Source: Allacma fusca
Lineage: Eukaryota; Arthropoda; Collembola; Symphypleona; Sminthuridae
Length of the DNA: 64,000 bases
Assembly (NCBI GenBank): GCA_947179485.1
Contig: OX359247.1
Coordinates: 1,069,501 to 1,133,500 of the forward strand
Reading direction: 5' to 3'
Shown here: positions 51,101 to 61,489 of the stretch, piece after piece
Numbering within the stretch: the stretch's first letter is position 1
Layout of the letters: every line of letters begins with the position of its first letter
The notes under the pieces: generated by a model
What the model was told of the DNA's origin: nothing
Seen by the model: the letters and a program-made list of their open reading frames with translations, nothing else
Database searches by the model: none
Program-made: the position numbers and the translations under genes

Positions 51101-53466
51101 GCCACAAGCCACCCGTAAGACCAAAGACCAAGTTAGCAGCACATGAAGCTTGGCAAAGACAAAAGGATATACCTGTACAATACATCCGAAGGAGCAGACC
51201 AGAGTTGGACAGATTGTACGGAAGAGACAATGCTCCAAACTGTACATTCCGGTATAGAGGACGACAACGAGGTCCAGAGCCAGATAGTGAACGACCCAGG
51301 GTTAGAGTATACTCACCCATTAGGACTGTAATATTCAACGATACTAGGGACAGACGAGGATCAAGGTCACCATCACCAGGACCATCCACGATAGCGGGAC
51401 AACCAACACAACCCATTGAAGACAGACTGAAGTCCAGACGAGCTAGACAACGTCAACGAAAGGTGGAGTTTAAGGAAGAACGCCAGGAAAACCCACCAGC
51501 TCCAGCACCGGAAGATCCACTGGCACAACCCGACTCACCTGATGTAAGATTCGTTGATTTAGCTCACGTATCATTTTACATAGGAGTCCGTGGATGGATG
51601 GTAGCACCAAGTTGGGAAGACGAAGATGCAGAAATAGTCATCTTTACCAACCCGAACGAGACACAGTTATACAGCCAACTGGATCCGGTACGACTTCAAG
51701 TGAGAAATATGGTGGAAAGGGCCAATGACCCATTGGACCACTCACCGCCTAGATTTCTGGATCAAGTACTGGAAGATGTATCTGGAGACGAACGCCATAG
51801 GCGGACAGAAACACAGTACTCCAGGAGAACCAACTACTTCAGCAACAACATGGACACCAGGGAAAGATCCACCATGTGTCCTCACTGTTACCAGAAATCT
51901 ACCATCGACCCAGAGAGATTTCCAACATATAATATCTCACATCGTTCAACCAACAGTCCAGAACAAAATTTAGTGAGATGGCTCAACAGAATGTACAGGG
52001 AGACATTTATCGAGAGACTTGACATCCACCAACAACCTACTCAACCACCTCAACTACGACTCGAGCAGTTACAAAGGGCGCTTAGCACCTTAAGCGAACC
52101 CAGAACAGATGCTCATGAATCAAATATAGAATACGCCGAACACCAGGCAGGAATAGATTACAACAATCACGGAGAATTAATCCGGGAAAGAAGGGCATTG
52201 CTGTATGATGCAATGGACCATCCCACAGATTATCGCAGACTAGACCCAAGGGAGCGAGACCTGCTCATCCTATACGGGCAAAGTCGAAGAAACGTACCAA
52301 TGGAAAACACCCGTCTGGAAACGATGGCAGGGGACATGAACATCTCACCAGGGGAAATGATACCGAGACTTTGGACAACATTGTTCAATGGTCAAAGAGG
52401 TATTGATAATCACCAAGTACCAACATATCTAACATGTCGGGAACATCAGGGAGTAATGCAAGGGCTCACGGGAACAGAGCTACGCCGATTGATTACTCAG
52501 ATGTGGTTTGACATAGGAACTCAGCCAACCTGGCGAGAGCAAGAAATATGGATAAATAGTTTCCTGCTCAGAGGAGACGCCATCACCGGACGTGGAGAGA
52601 AAGCGTTACAGCAACTAGCGAGTATACCAATACACATGCTAAGTTTTCAAGAATTTGCAAGTATGACCGAAAGGATCATAACTCTTTATCATCAGGACGC
52701 GGCAATTCAGGAGTGGCGACAATTCGGAGCAATAAACCAGAGCAGCGGAAGTCAACCCAATACAATCGACGACATAGAGGAAGAACTAGGACAATGGGAA
52801 GACTGGATATTCGCAATGAAACTAGCGGGAGAAGGCCAAAAGCCAACTACCCTATACGCTAGAAAACTAAAAGGAGGAGTAGCCACTCTAAGACAACCCC
52901 GGAAAACAGGTTCTTTCAGAGACCTAAACGAACTTGTAACGATACGAATCTGGCAAAGAGAACATTTTCATAGGATTCGGGAGCAAATTAGCAACCGTGG
53001 AGACGGACCAAGTTACAAACCATACCAACTATCTCCAAGAAATGAAAGACGACCAGGAATAACACCAATACACATGATACCAAGTGCGATAGACCGATTC
53101 CAAACACCCCAATGGCGATCAGTTGTCATTGATGGAAGACCAGATAAACCTGATCTAATAAACCTCATACGAACCCTCAGAGGTCGAACAGGAATCGAAA
53201 TAGTTTTCAGAGACCTTGGACACGATTTTATACAGGAAGAACTCAGGAGAGACCCAGTGACACAACAAAGAACCAGTTATCTTTCCATAACAAACCCTGT
53301 AGAGCATAGAAGGCTAATGGATCAGTTATGGGAAAGATCATCACGTGCAAGATGGGACCCGGAGATTTTATCCGAGAATAGATTCGCAGTCATATCATTC
53401 CGAACACTAGCGGAAGGAGAGGAGGAGACAGGCACCCTCAGAGGGCCGTCCGAGGAAGACGATTAA
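48175..53466 (+). CDS. Very long unrecognised open frame after pol, about 1,760 codons
   Basis: Continuous open frame directly after the TAA of the RS-rich ORF. The first in-frame ATG is at 48469, so either readthrough, initiation at 48469 or a mutated sense codon must be assumed. Features, with residues counted from 48187: an acidic start, a Cys/His/Lys-rich segment with KKRAKKEKKVKKEAQ (about 80-94), a hydrophobic SWLSFLLMFGLITSAVG segment (about 360-377) resembling an internal signal or anchor, and a second hydrophobic stretch VVRGVAGAVGMCTTGMVIVG (about 469-490). There are N-glycosylation-like sites (NETS, NWTI, NVSQ), a TRTRRS dibasic site (about 693), a CEYC-x3-H-x-H cluster (about 965) and a CPHC pair (about 1,230). 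The last 500 residues look folded and Arg/Gln-rich. I recognise no domain. Length and integrity argue that it is expressed. Confidence 0.8.
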   Translation, partial: RERPVEVPVVTPPSVAVTLWSEETATDTATTADRDTANESSSDSEEEETVPIQTCSRKGCKRVRQVIATDSGPVIQQECEHHAKKRAKKEKKVKKEAQMTILELFGQSTVPAQPPAKWQSNIVKIGEDSRRAGKHEEMVNRIKDLGEIIRNLARQNVNADSAKKQKEGLMKELARHRQEWIKWRNDNDFHLVCAESKIDLQTRELPPAHFEPTNIPTSTATSGELERLLAQEKRNGPETASPTGMATEMPPSPGQNVEVATSELSIADQHNEQSSSSEDFEVIRSKRRPKDRESSITSDTTEIVNHHQLSLADFANSPQDGTVILSEDEEPGQPTSSIQTPPHTPEMGHGGGGRRGGPIPYLGNSWLSFLLMFGLITSAVGQSNLRKELTGQYGPYPTTRASHYQWWTRLESENPTSPTGFDHVSLDFENKEDSEEIGHYDPYGQRECPPVGNSAVRYQGFGSATAHRLWQNGVVRGVAGAVGMCTTGMVIVGVYTSSILDAVRRWNKPLKTVKIPQDWVLIESQLPDQRPIWMIMPVNASEEKELEDFLKEDPTATETSPNLIALPGDIQRNAHYLNETSVAKVWNQALGKEVDAEESENGRERRHAPEPTSEEEERRQKIRDQRKLPQAIWLMSQAIRDGYHLTTKTLQSVAMDLLTKPIPLPLQTKYEIWKEYEIQYGKFINKVIQILGLKNTHTRTRRSILAKDQINNLQRQMQDNPHIITKGEDYVHPTEEIAIGEVVHFALATTITEANWTIVLLIPHIYNGVDHLEEEELKGWETKAHANVSQTHPLFQRTSERAARERQRRDAFVGPTNAWSPVSYSKQFLKQQLQLMLARIEEEEAHSSSGRPTGIIQQLVRFTLRMVIYIGTSVGMDFGGNQDPIRKGDPGRSHPRRTEGAEGPVLASEEEPAVPTEQAVEAQEEGAGTSSKVIKEEVLDDEEKPPSEHQVDSASDNETNSKWVKTRCEYCPLKHGHKPPVRPKTKLAAHEAWQRQKDIPVQYIRRSRPELDRLYGRDNAPNCTFRYRGRQRGPEPDSERPRVRVYSPIRTVIFNDTRDRRGSRSPSPGPSTIAGQPTQPIEDRLKSRRARQRQRKVEFKEERQENPPAPAPEDPLAQPDSPDVRFVDLAHVSFYIGVRGWMVAPSWEDEDAEIVIFTNPNETQLYSQLDPVRLQVRNMVERANDPLDHSPPRFLDQVLEDVSGDERHRRTETQYSRRTNYFSNNMDTRERSTMCPHCYQKSTIDPERFPTYNISHRSTNSPEQNLVRWLNRMYRETFIERLDIHQQPTQPPQLRLEQLQRALSTLSEPRTDAHESNIEYAEHQAGIDYNNHGELIRERRALLYDAMDHPTDYRRLDPRERDLLILYGQSRRNVPMENTRLETMAGDMNISPGEMIPRLWTTLFNGQRGIDNHQVPTYLTCREHQGVMQGLTGTELRRLITQMWFDIGTQPTWREQEIWINSFLLRGDAITGRGEKALQQLASIPIHMLSFQEFASMTERIITLYHQDAAIQEWRQFGAINQSSGSQPNTIDDIEEELGQWEDWIFAMKLAGEGQKPTTLYARKLKGGVATLRQPRKTGSFRDLNELVTIRIWQREHFHRIREQISNRGDGPSYKPYQLSPRNERRPGITPIHMIPSAIDRFQTPQWRSVVIDGRPDKPDLINLIRTLRGRTGIEIVFRDLGHDFIQEELRRDPVTQQRTSYLSITNPVEHRRLMDQLWERSSRARWDPEILSENRFAVISFRTLAEGEEETGTLRGPSEEDD

Positions 53467-54038
53467 AAACGTCACAGAGGATAATAACCTGACCACACCA
53501 TCCAGGTCATGGTATAAAGAGAAAGAGAACTAGCGGGGAAAAGCAGAAGCCAAATTACCTGATGACGGAAGAAATTCCCGAAGGGAATGTAAAGTGTAGA
53601 TTATTTCGCAAGAGAGGATCTACGATAAAACATTTTTAAGATCTTATGTAGCATCAACCATCGGGATTACGGCGGATGTTACATAATGATCGCCATAACA
53701 GAATAGTTAGAACAGAAAAACAAATAAAAATAATTACAAAATAGAAAACAAAACAAAAACATTTTACTTACTAACACATTTTATAGAGTTCATAGGATAG
53801 AAATACTAACAAAAGATTATGTCACCGGAAGTGGGACATACGGATTACAACATCGGAATTAGGAAAAGAATTCTCTTTCGCAATCGGAAGATGAAAACAC
53901 AAACAATTAATAGATATAAATACGAGACTCTTGAAACAGAGTACTCATTATAACCTCAACACCCACAGAAAGCTCAAATACTTGAGACTACTCAGGGATA
54001 AAGAACAGTCACACAAAAAGTTTTTTCACACAGTGAAA
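53467..54038 (+). other. Non-coding spacer with candidate 3' splice site
   Basis: No open frame of note. At the end, TTTTTTCACACAG (54021-54033) is a pyrimidine tract plus AG only five bases before the ATG at 54039. Errantivirus env genes are expressed from a spliced subgenomic RNA, so this is the expected layout. The donor is not identified. Confidence 0.5.
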
Positions 54039-54764
54039 ATGAAGTGCCAAAATCTTTTGAGCCTTGCAATAACTCTAATTGCAATGGACGTTTCCGAAAC
54101 CAGACCGATAGCCCAACCAAGTCCAGAACCATGGGGAGGACCACTGATGGCAGCTTTAGGAACCCAGGTCGGAAAATGGTTCGCAAATTACATGGTACCA
54201 GCCTTAACAGTCGGAAGCGGAGCCATTACGGCATCAGTGTTATCACAAAAGGACCCAGTAGTACATATACTACACCACAAAGATGACGGGAAACTAGCCG
54301 TAGTGCAGTACGACCCGAACGACCCGAACGTAGAAGCCCAGAGAATCATGGAGAGGAACCAACAAATGGCTTTACTACAACCCCAACAACAATTCATACA
54401 AAATCAACAGCCCACCATGCAGAGGGATAGCAGACCACCATGGATGGACCAATTCACGGAAATTGATTGGAAACCCAATGAGGTTCCAACATCAGACACG
54501 GACTATACCGTAGTCATTATTAGTTCATTCGGTTGTATTACCACAATAGTGATATTTATATTCACAATAATACTGTACCGAATTCGAATGCAGAAAAGAA
54601 AATCAGATCAACAAACATCGAACGCGAGAGAATTAGACAATGTTACAGACACAGCAACATTAGTCCAAAATTCTGTAGAGCAGTTAGTCGGCTGCAGAAT
54701 CGTGAGGCCCAATACACAACCTCAGGCCAGCCGACATACAACCAGAGCAACCGTACAACTGTAA
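54039..54764 (+). CDS. 3'-terminal membrane protein in the env position, 241 residues
   Basis: I chose the ATG at 54039; the frame is open further upstream to 53931 but without an ATG. The N-terminus is a likely signal peptide (MKCQNLLSLAITLIAMDVSE). A moderately hydrophobic segment (about 45-70, around NYMVPALTVGSGAITASV) and a Gln-rich stretch follow. A strong transmembrane helix (VVIISSFGCITTIVIFIFTI) precedes RIRMQKRK, and a tail of about 60 residues follows. The topology predicted is a single-pass type I membrane protein. It is far shorter than typical errantivirus envelope proteins, and I see no fusion peptide or furin-fusion layout, so it is env-like by place and topology only. Confidence 0.75.
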   Translation: MKCQNLLSLAITLIAMDVSETRPIAQPSPEPWGGPLMAALGTQVGKWFANYMVPALTVGSGAITASVLSQKDPVVHILHHKDDGKLAVVQYDPNDPNVEAQRIMERNQQMALLQPQQQFIQNQQPTMQRDSRPPWMDQFTEIDWKPNEVPTSDTDYTVVIISSFGCITTIVIFIFTIILYRIRMQKRKSDQQTSNARELDNVTDTATLVQNSVEQLVGCRIVRPNTQPQASRHTTRATVQL

Positions 54765-57467
54765 CATCAACCCAACTGGGAAGGACCAACGCAAGAAAGA
54801 AAACAACGAAGAAAAATATGCAAAACCATAAAATTGTATGGAAAAATATTTAAAAATATTTATTAATTATAAGATAGTAGTAACAAAACAATAGAATAAG
54901 TAGTTATAAGTAGAATAAGGTTAGGAAAAGAAATCATAGAAAACCAAGTTCATATATAACAAAAATATAAAAATGCAATGAAAATAACAAAGTTCAAATA
55001 ACGAACGAAAAGTTCCAGTTAGTTAAAGAGGCAGATTTCCAATAGGAGAAAAAGTGAGAATAGTCTAAAGATTATGTGATTCAAATCAATATATCTTTCG
55101 TGTCTCGATGGATTCATTATCCATTTCCTTTCCAATTTTCTTTCCACCCCATTGATTCCAGTGATTAGATTTTTATTGGCTATTAACACAATGAACTTGG
55201 CCATTGTTTTAGCATCGTTTTGTATAACTACTTCGGCCTTTAAAACGAAGTTAGGCTATGTTTTTGAAAACAAAGATTTATTTGTTAACGAGACGAGAAA
55301 TGTTTCAAGATAAGGTTCAGTTCTAACCAAAATATTTGGCCGATTATAATTCCTAGAGGCTTGTTTACTCTGCAGCCAATGAGTGATGATTGTAATGCCT
55401 TGCGATTTTATTAGGTTATTCAACTCCATATGAGAAGGATAAATTTATATTTCTAACCTACTCATCGTTTGGGATGAGCGGGATAACAAATTTCCAGCAA
55501 AAATCAGACCCCTGTATAAGCAAGTTCTCTACGATCAGGATCAGTTTACCTTTTAGCTTCAGTTCAACAAAATCTATTTAGCTAGACGTGCTAATATGTT
55601 AGGTACCTAGAAAGACAGATTAAGTAAAACAAAAGTCCAAAAGATAGATTCTTCCAAAAGAATGTCTGTTAAATGGTAGCACAGTACATTCACCTATTAT
55701 GTAGGACATTCTACTTTACTAAATTATTTACTTGCAAAATGTATCGCATTTCAAATGAAAGTTGACATGAATGTGCCCAGATCTGAAGGATCCTAGGAGC
55801 ACTAGATCTCCTTTAGGGAATAGAAAAATAGACAAAAATACATAATACGAATAGGTAGGAGGAACTTTTAATAAAAATATAAAAAGTAAGAAAATTACGG
55901 TAATGGAAACAGTAAATGACAAGTTTTAATATGTCATCGACATAAGCCAGTGCAGTTTGCTATTTTAAATCGAGAGGTTAAAGGCAACTAAGAATTACAT
56001 TGCAAACAGTGTTGACATCTTTTTACAATTTGAATACACATCATAGATGACAAAAGGTTTACGGAATCATTAAATTCACTTCGTTTATATACAACGATTA
56101 AATTTAACATCCAGTGAAAAGGAAAAATTTAAATCTTAAAAGATCAAACGTCTTATTAGCTTTGTTACATTCCATAATTTCCCAAGACAAATTGTATTAA
56201 GAAAACACAATTCTGAAAGAAATTTTAAACAGAAAATTTAGCTTACAAATTCGACACGTTCCATCAAATAAGATTTTTACAGATCAAGGTATATATATAT
56301 ATATTTATGATTATCGCCAAAATACATTCCTATCTCAATTGAGGAAATAGTTCACGGTACAATATGTTTATGTCTTATGGAGTAGTAAGAACTACTTACT
56401 GAACTTCATGGAGCACGATGTTTTCACATTTGGTGAAATTGCCAACAGTTGTGCATGAGAAGGACATAATTCCTAATCTAACCACCAAAGAATAAGTCTA
56501 AAGTGTTTTGTTATTCTCTTGTTTGACGACAAGGGGGCACACACACTGTGGTTCTACAAAATATTTTTGTATTAGTGAGTGACGCTTTTGCGCTCAAACC
56601 GTCACTTCAGGTAGAGATATCAGGACATCACACACTTTTTGACAAAATTTTCCCACAACGAATTGTCTGTAACATGTTAAATTGTTTCACTAGGAAACTC
56701 ACGGGATTTTACAAGCTATAAATTAAATAAACTTCAAAAATACATTAGGCCACCACCCTAGTAGCAGCAGTAACTAACAGTAATCACAATGTTGCAACAA
56801 CTAGAATTTGGTATCAGAAAATTAGTAATCAAACGAGAATAGAAACAAGGGACAATGTTTCATATCTGCCTTCACGTATTCTTAAAGACAATTAGAAAAT
56901 TTGTCACAGGTTCTTATAACATTAAGTAATCCAAATTTACAAACAAATTCTTTTCAAAACATGTGTACAAAATTTCAATTCTGCTACGATGTTTCGAATC
57001 TGACACACCTTAGATATGACAAATACTAGAAATTCGTCCAAAAATGCTGTTAACGGATTCAGAAGTTAAATCATGATATAAATAACGATGTATTCCATGT
57101 AAATATTGTATGTGCAAATTGTAAAGGTAACACCTATATTTTGTTGTGCAACGATTCCAAGATCTAAGATTATAAGAAGTCCATTCACAAAAAGTATACA
57201 AACAGTAACACCATCAAACATTGTACAGCATTACAAAAGTATATACACATATGATGAACATGTAGGATAAATTGTATGAAATGCCTTTTATTCTCTGATT
57301 GACTATTATCAATTTTTCGTAACAATAATATTCCCCATGAATACCATTACGACCAAGATTAGCTACAAAAGCTTACAAAGTATGGTAACAAAAATAAAAA
57401 TAGTATAATTACAAATAATATGAACTTAAACTTCGACGGATGACATTGTCGAGGTCGACAATTACCC
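54765..57467 (+). other. AT-rich 3' region of giant element
   Basis: About 2.7 kb without any supported ORF, with short AT-rich tracts such as a TATATATATATA run near 56,290. A 3' non-coding region of this length is unusual for gypsy-type elements. Confidence 0.6.
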
Positions 57468-57477
57468 AGAAGAGGAA
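57468..57477 (+). other. Polypurine tract of giant element
   Basis: AGAAGAGGAA abuts the 3' LTR start (TGTTACG), the position and composition expected for the plus-strand primer. Confidence 0.75.
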
Positions 57478-58047
57478 TGTTACGGATATATTATAATTAG
57501 AGTAAAATAAGCATAATCTAAGTCAGCAAATAGTTTGGAAGGTCGTAAGCAGAGGCTACGTGACGCCAAACGCTGACATAACATAATTATAAGGAAATGA
57601 TTCAGATTATTTAATAAACAATAAACTAAGAATAGGATAAGATTAGAGTTAGATTAAGACACGTAGATTAAGTACAAGTTCTAATCTCGACTTCAAGCAA
57701 GCAACATCAAGAAGAGCCGCACCTAGAGTCCATTCCCTCCGGGATGGATCTCCACGGGTAGCAAGCGGGGCAACATGAAATTCGGAGAATTTCAGGAAGA
57801 AGAGATTCAGACTTCAAATTCTATTTTGTGTTAAATGTTAATTGTTCAGAGTAAATTGTATCAGTTTAGGAACAATAAATTGGCCAAAAGTTAATAAAAC
57901 GAACTACACACAGAACTCAATAAGTTCCATTTATTCATGAGTTTCACCAACATCGAAACCATAATTCAGGGGAATGGAACGCCCGAACCTAGGCTACATT
58001 GTCTATTACCCACACAACATCAATACCCGGGTGATAGCAACGTAACA
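57478..58047 (+). repeat. 3' LTR of giant element
   Basis: 570 bp, the same as the 5' LTR except for TATAATTAG in place of TATAAATAG near its start. ATAT follows at 58048-58051. Confidence 0.95.
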
Positions 58048-58051
58048 ATAT

Positions 58052-58532
58052 TCACAAAAATCATAACACACTAACATCCTAATAATTAGGAAAAATCTGT
58101 TTTGTTTAATCTCCAAAGATTGACGACATAGTAATAAATTAACTCCGTTCTTGGGTTTTACCTTGTCTCACTTTATCCGTTCCAGGGAACGCTACTTTTA
58201 ACTTACAATGATGATCTTAGGCTCAAATGATTGCCCATGAAGGTTGCTACGAATGCACAGCTTAACAATATTCTTCTCAACGACATACCGTACATGAAAA
58301 AATCATAAGATGAAAAGCCCCTTTTCCCGCATCTTTGCTCATGGAGATGAATTTACCCAACCTTGTTTTCTATTTTTACGATACGTAGCCGCAATTATCA
58401 ACGACGTTGAGAATTATTGTAGACATGATGGAACATATGTATTTAAAATAAAAATACTAGCCCACAACATAAGAACGACTTCAGACCATACGCAGGGATT
58501 CACTACGAAAAACTGCGAAAAACACAATCTTA
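58052..58532. other. Gene-free stretch
   Basis: Unique DNA between two transposons. A 76-codon open frame at 58310-58540 runs into the next element and has no recognised feature. Confidence 0.45.
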
Positions 58533-58534
58533 TA

Positions 58535-59373
58535 CAGTGAATTTCCCATAGAGTGGTTTCCTCTTAGATGGCATTCCCTCTTTAATGGCATCAAAAAACC
58601 CTCCCTAGAGGTTTGCAATGTTAAAGGTATACAGTATAGTGGCACCCTCTATAATGGTATTCCCTCTATAATGGCACTATTATGTGTTACGGTGGCTCAG
58701 ACAATGCGAAATTATAATGGCAGTTGGCATAAAATTAGCTAGATAATGGCTACAAAAGTATAACATGATGTTATAAAACGTGTGGGCGATTAAAAATGCT
58801 TATCTCGGTTGGTTCAATTTTAATTTTAAATGTTAATACAGTTTGATTAATATTCTGGTTTACTGAAGCCCTGGTATGATTAGCTGGATTTACGTCATAT
58901 GATCCGTGACTTAAGTTAAAACGAAGTTATAACACAAATCATTGCCATTTTTGTCTGGGCTCACTTCTAATAAGTTTCAATTCGTGTTGATTTTTTTAAA
59001 AAACCTTTTGAAAATAATAAAATAAATGAAAAAGCAAAACCTCGTAGTGGTAAAACCGCAGAGTACTCAGTGGAGGTAATTACCATTAACATAATTCCAG
59101 GAATTTGGTTTCTGGAATAGTGACCTTGCAGTCGAAATATTTGTTACAACTAACAATATTAATAGTATGAGGAAAACTAAAGTTACTGAACATCTTAAAC
59201 TCAATGAGGCTGATACCTCATAATTTTGAATATTCTGTAAATGTATTTAGCTACAGTTATTGTCTATAAACATTAATAGTACATAGTTAACCATTAGTCA
59301 CATACAGTGGCATCCCTATATAGTGGCAGGAATTTGTCACTCCCTTGGAAACCACTATATAGGAAATTCACTG
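58535..59373. mobile_element. Non-autonomous pogo/Tigger-like element, 839 bp
   Basis: The termini are CAGTGAATTTCC at the left and GGAAATTCACTG at the right, extending inward with TATAG(A)GTGGTTTCC. TA duplications lie at 58533-58534 and 59374-59375. The CAGTGAAxxTCC end and the TA target are typical of pogo/Tigger elements. Subterminal copies of CCCTCTATAATGGYA recur near the left end (about 58,560-58,680), and CCCTATATAGTGGCA occurs near the right end. No transposase ORF remains. Confidence 0.85.
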
Positions 59374-59984
59374 TAGTAATTCATTTTCGTTTTTTTTGTT
59401 TATACAAAAATGGTTGCATTTTGTTTATGCGTGGAGATCTTTAATAAACAGTGTCAACTAAGATCATTTTCAATATCAAACATCAATTTTGAGTACCCAT
59501 GCCACAGCGTCACTCTCAATAAACTTCCCGAATGAGGTTGGAAACTCTTGATGGACCTCTTTGCAAGCAGGGTTCAAAATGCTCAAATTGCCATAGAAAT
59601 CCGATTTTGCTTTTTAGCATTGCCACCTCAAATACAATATTAACCCAGACGAGTTACAATTTTGCCTAGAAAATATGGAATTAAATTTCCTACAAACCAG
59701 GGGAACAAATCCTAATGTTGGCTGTTGCATTAAAAACGCCTGAAAGGATTTTTTTCTTTCAAGGGCAATCCGGATTGGTGCAAGCAGGAAAATTGGTTTT
59801 AATAAGCAATACTCACTACAATGTCACTCACAACCAGTCTTTTTTTCAGAATATTTTCCCAGCAAGTTTTGTGTCCATGAAAAACGGGAAGATGAGGAGC
59901 TTTCTTTTCCTTACCTTTGGTGGTGAATCTTTGTCTGAGGTCTGAGTCAAGGTCTGATCTTTGTCCAGAGCTTCTTTCAGTTAT

Positions 59985-60220
59985 CAAAAATTCAGGATCC
60001 GTACCTCAACCCGACCCGTACCTGAAATTTCAGGTATAAATTATCTTCGACCCGAACTTGCCCAGTCGGGTCCGAGCAAATACTTTACTTGTCAGGTATT
60101 TTTCATCGGGTTTTTTCTAGAATACCCGTACCTAAAAAAAATAGCTGAAGTTAAGATCTTATGTTAATCCGACCCGAACCCGACCTGAACCTGAACCCGT
60201 ACTTGACTTTCAGGTAATTC
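59985..60220. repeat. CCCGACCCGAACCTGA repeat cluster
   Basis: Many degenerate copies of CCCGACCCGNACCTGA at both ends (about 59,990-60,090 and 60,165-60,215), with a TTTCAGGTA motif at each side. The design resembles the other subterminal-repeat elements, but I cannot define termini or a target duplication. Confidence 0.45.
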
Positions 60221-60548
60221 AAGTGAGTTAACGTTAATCTTATTGATAGTTCTACAAGTTTGAGTAAACGGACTAAATAGGTAACTAAGGACTAATCAAA
60301 TTAATTACACTAATTTCATGATAATAGCTCCGCACGAGGGAACTACAAAAAAAACGAGCTACAAGTATCGTATACGCATTAACTAACGCAACATGGTATT
60401 GCTAAAATTGATATAATTTTTGTCAAATTTACCTGATGGCAATTGAACATTTTGATGTCAGAGACAGAATCCGGAGTCATTTTTGTTTTATTTAGTCCAA
60501 ATCTAAATCTTCCTCAACGTCAATTTCCAGAAAAGTCTTTTGATCTCA

Positions 60549-60556
60549 TATAAATA
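60549..60556 (+). promoter_or_regulatory. Relic TATA box of decayed peptide gene
   Basis: TATAAATA within a block matching the promoter at 6720-6777 (AGAAAAGTCTTTT, TAAATATCTAATCAAC, GGAG). Confidence 0.5.
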
Positions 60557-60968
60557 TCTAATCAACAGGAGTCAACTTTCCGAAGCTGGAAATTATGAAA
60601 AAATATTTGTGGTGTGTACAGGCTTAAAACGAAAAAGAACTTCTTCAACAAACTTTTAAAAAGGCTAAATTACGTGAAAAACTTGGATTTCTGTAAGATT
60701 TACAAAATTTAATAAAACTGTATTTTTGTTATATTTGGACGCCTGAACCTACTGAAAATTCCCATGTTTTTTCAAATTACGTATAATATTACTTGTACAT
60801 ATTTAGTACAAAGGGTACAGCAATCCTACCTGTAGTAATTGGGGTCGCCCCGTTTATCCATATGCTTAAGCAATTTCCTTACAGTGGAATATTGATCAAC
60901 ATATTAGAGCTACATCAACAAAATTAAATATTACTAGGAAGGGATACATAATAGACCCTACAATTAGA

Positions 60969-61238
60969 ATGGAACAAGACTTCCATCAAGCGAACAATGT
61001 CAACTACGAGAAAAAATCTATTTATGATCCATGCATACCTTACTTCCAAAGTAAATTTAATTTACGTGAAATGGAAACAATAGGACTATATATAGGTGCA
61101 CGTGGAACAATTTCAAATTTTTTTGTAAAATTTCTAAAAAGATTTAGAATTTCAAATACTGCTATAGATGAAGTTGTAGCAATAGTGCTAAAAAGTGGTG
61201 CTTTAATATGTAATAATCATTTATATAGAAATTCGTAA
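60969..61238 (+). pseudogene. Fragment resembling the C-terminal end of a retroelement RT-like protein
   Basis: An 89-codon frame contains a PCIPYFQSKFNL segment, then IGLYIGARGTI, a FF-xx-FLKRF stretch and a final CNNHLYRNS. This pattern resembles C-terminal ends of RT-related proteins of arthropod non-LTR elements, as I recall them. It lies between the relic promoter and the relic exons of the decayed peptide gene, so it may be part of an insertion that broke that gene. Confidence 0.4.
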
Positions 61239-61489
61239 CACATTATACTATCAAGTATGATATAATACACTAGGAAATAGTATACTGACAATGAGTCAAT
61301 GTATGGCTACTTCTGTTGAGAAGCAGTGTCAATAGTCTTTATATATTACAACAAGACATTTTTCAAGATCGTATTTCAAAAAATGAATTCAAAAACATTT
61401 ATTTCGTAAATTAAATTTAGGCCATAAAGGAAGTGCCGCTTTTAGGGCACTTTGGACAAGTGTACAATAGTAAAAACAGAATAAACGTT

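Larger units (their letters stand above)
29272..58047 (+). mobile_element. Giant gypsy/errantivirus-like LTR retrotransposon, 28,776 bp
   Basis: Two 570-bp LTRs (29272-29841 and 57478-58047) begin TGTTACG and end CGTAACA. The target duplication ATAT lies at 29268-29271 and 58048-58051, the size and sequence preferred by 17.6/297-type errantiviruses. By eye the LTRs differ at one base, so the insertion is recent. All coding is on the plus strand, in the order long leader, gag, pol, coiled-coil mini-ORFs, small Arg-rich ORF, RS-rich ORF, 1,759-codon frame, membrane protein, AT-rich 3' region and polypurine tract. The domain order PR-RT-RNase H-IN assigns it to Ty3/gypsy. The length, and more than 7 kb of unrecognised coding sequence after pol, are exceptional. 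Confidence 0.95.

Noticed and set aside
29272-58047. Polinton/Maverick or integrated polydnavirus-type DNA virus
   Set aside because: LTRs, a polypurine tract and gag-pol with RT and integrase define an LTR retroelement. I see no DNA polymerase B, packaging ATPase or virion gene.
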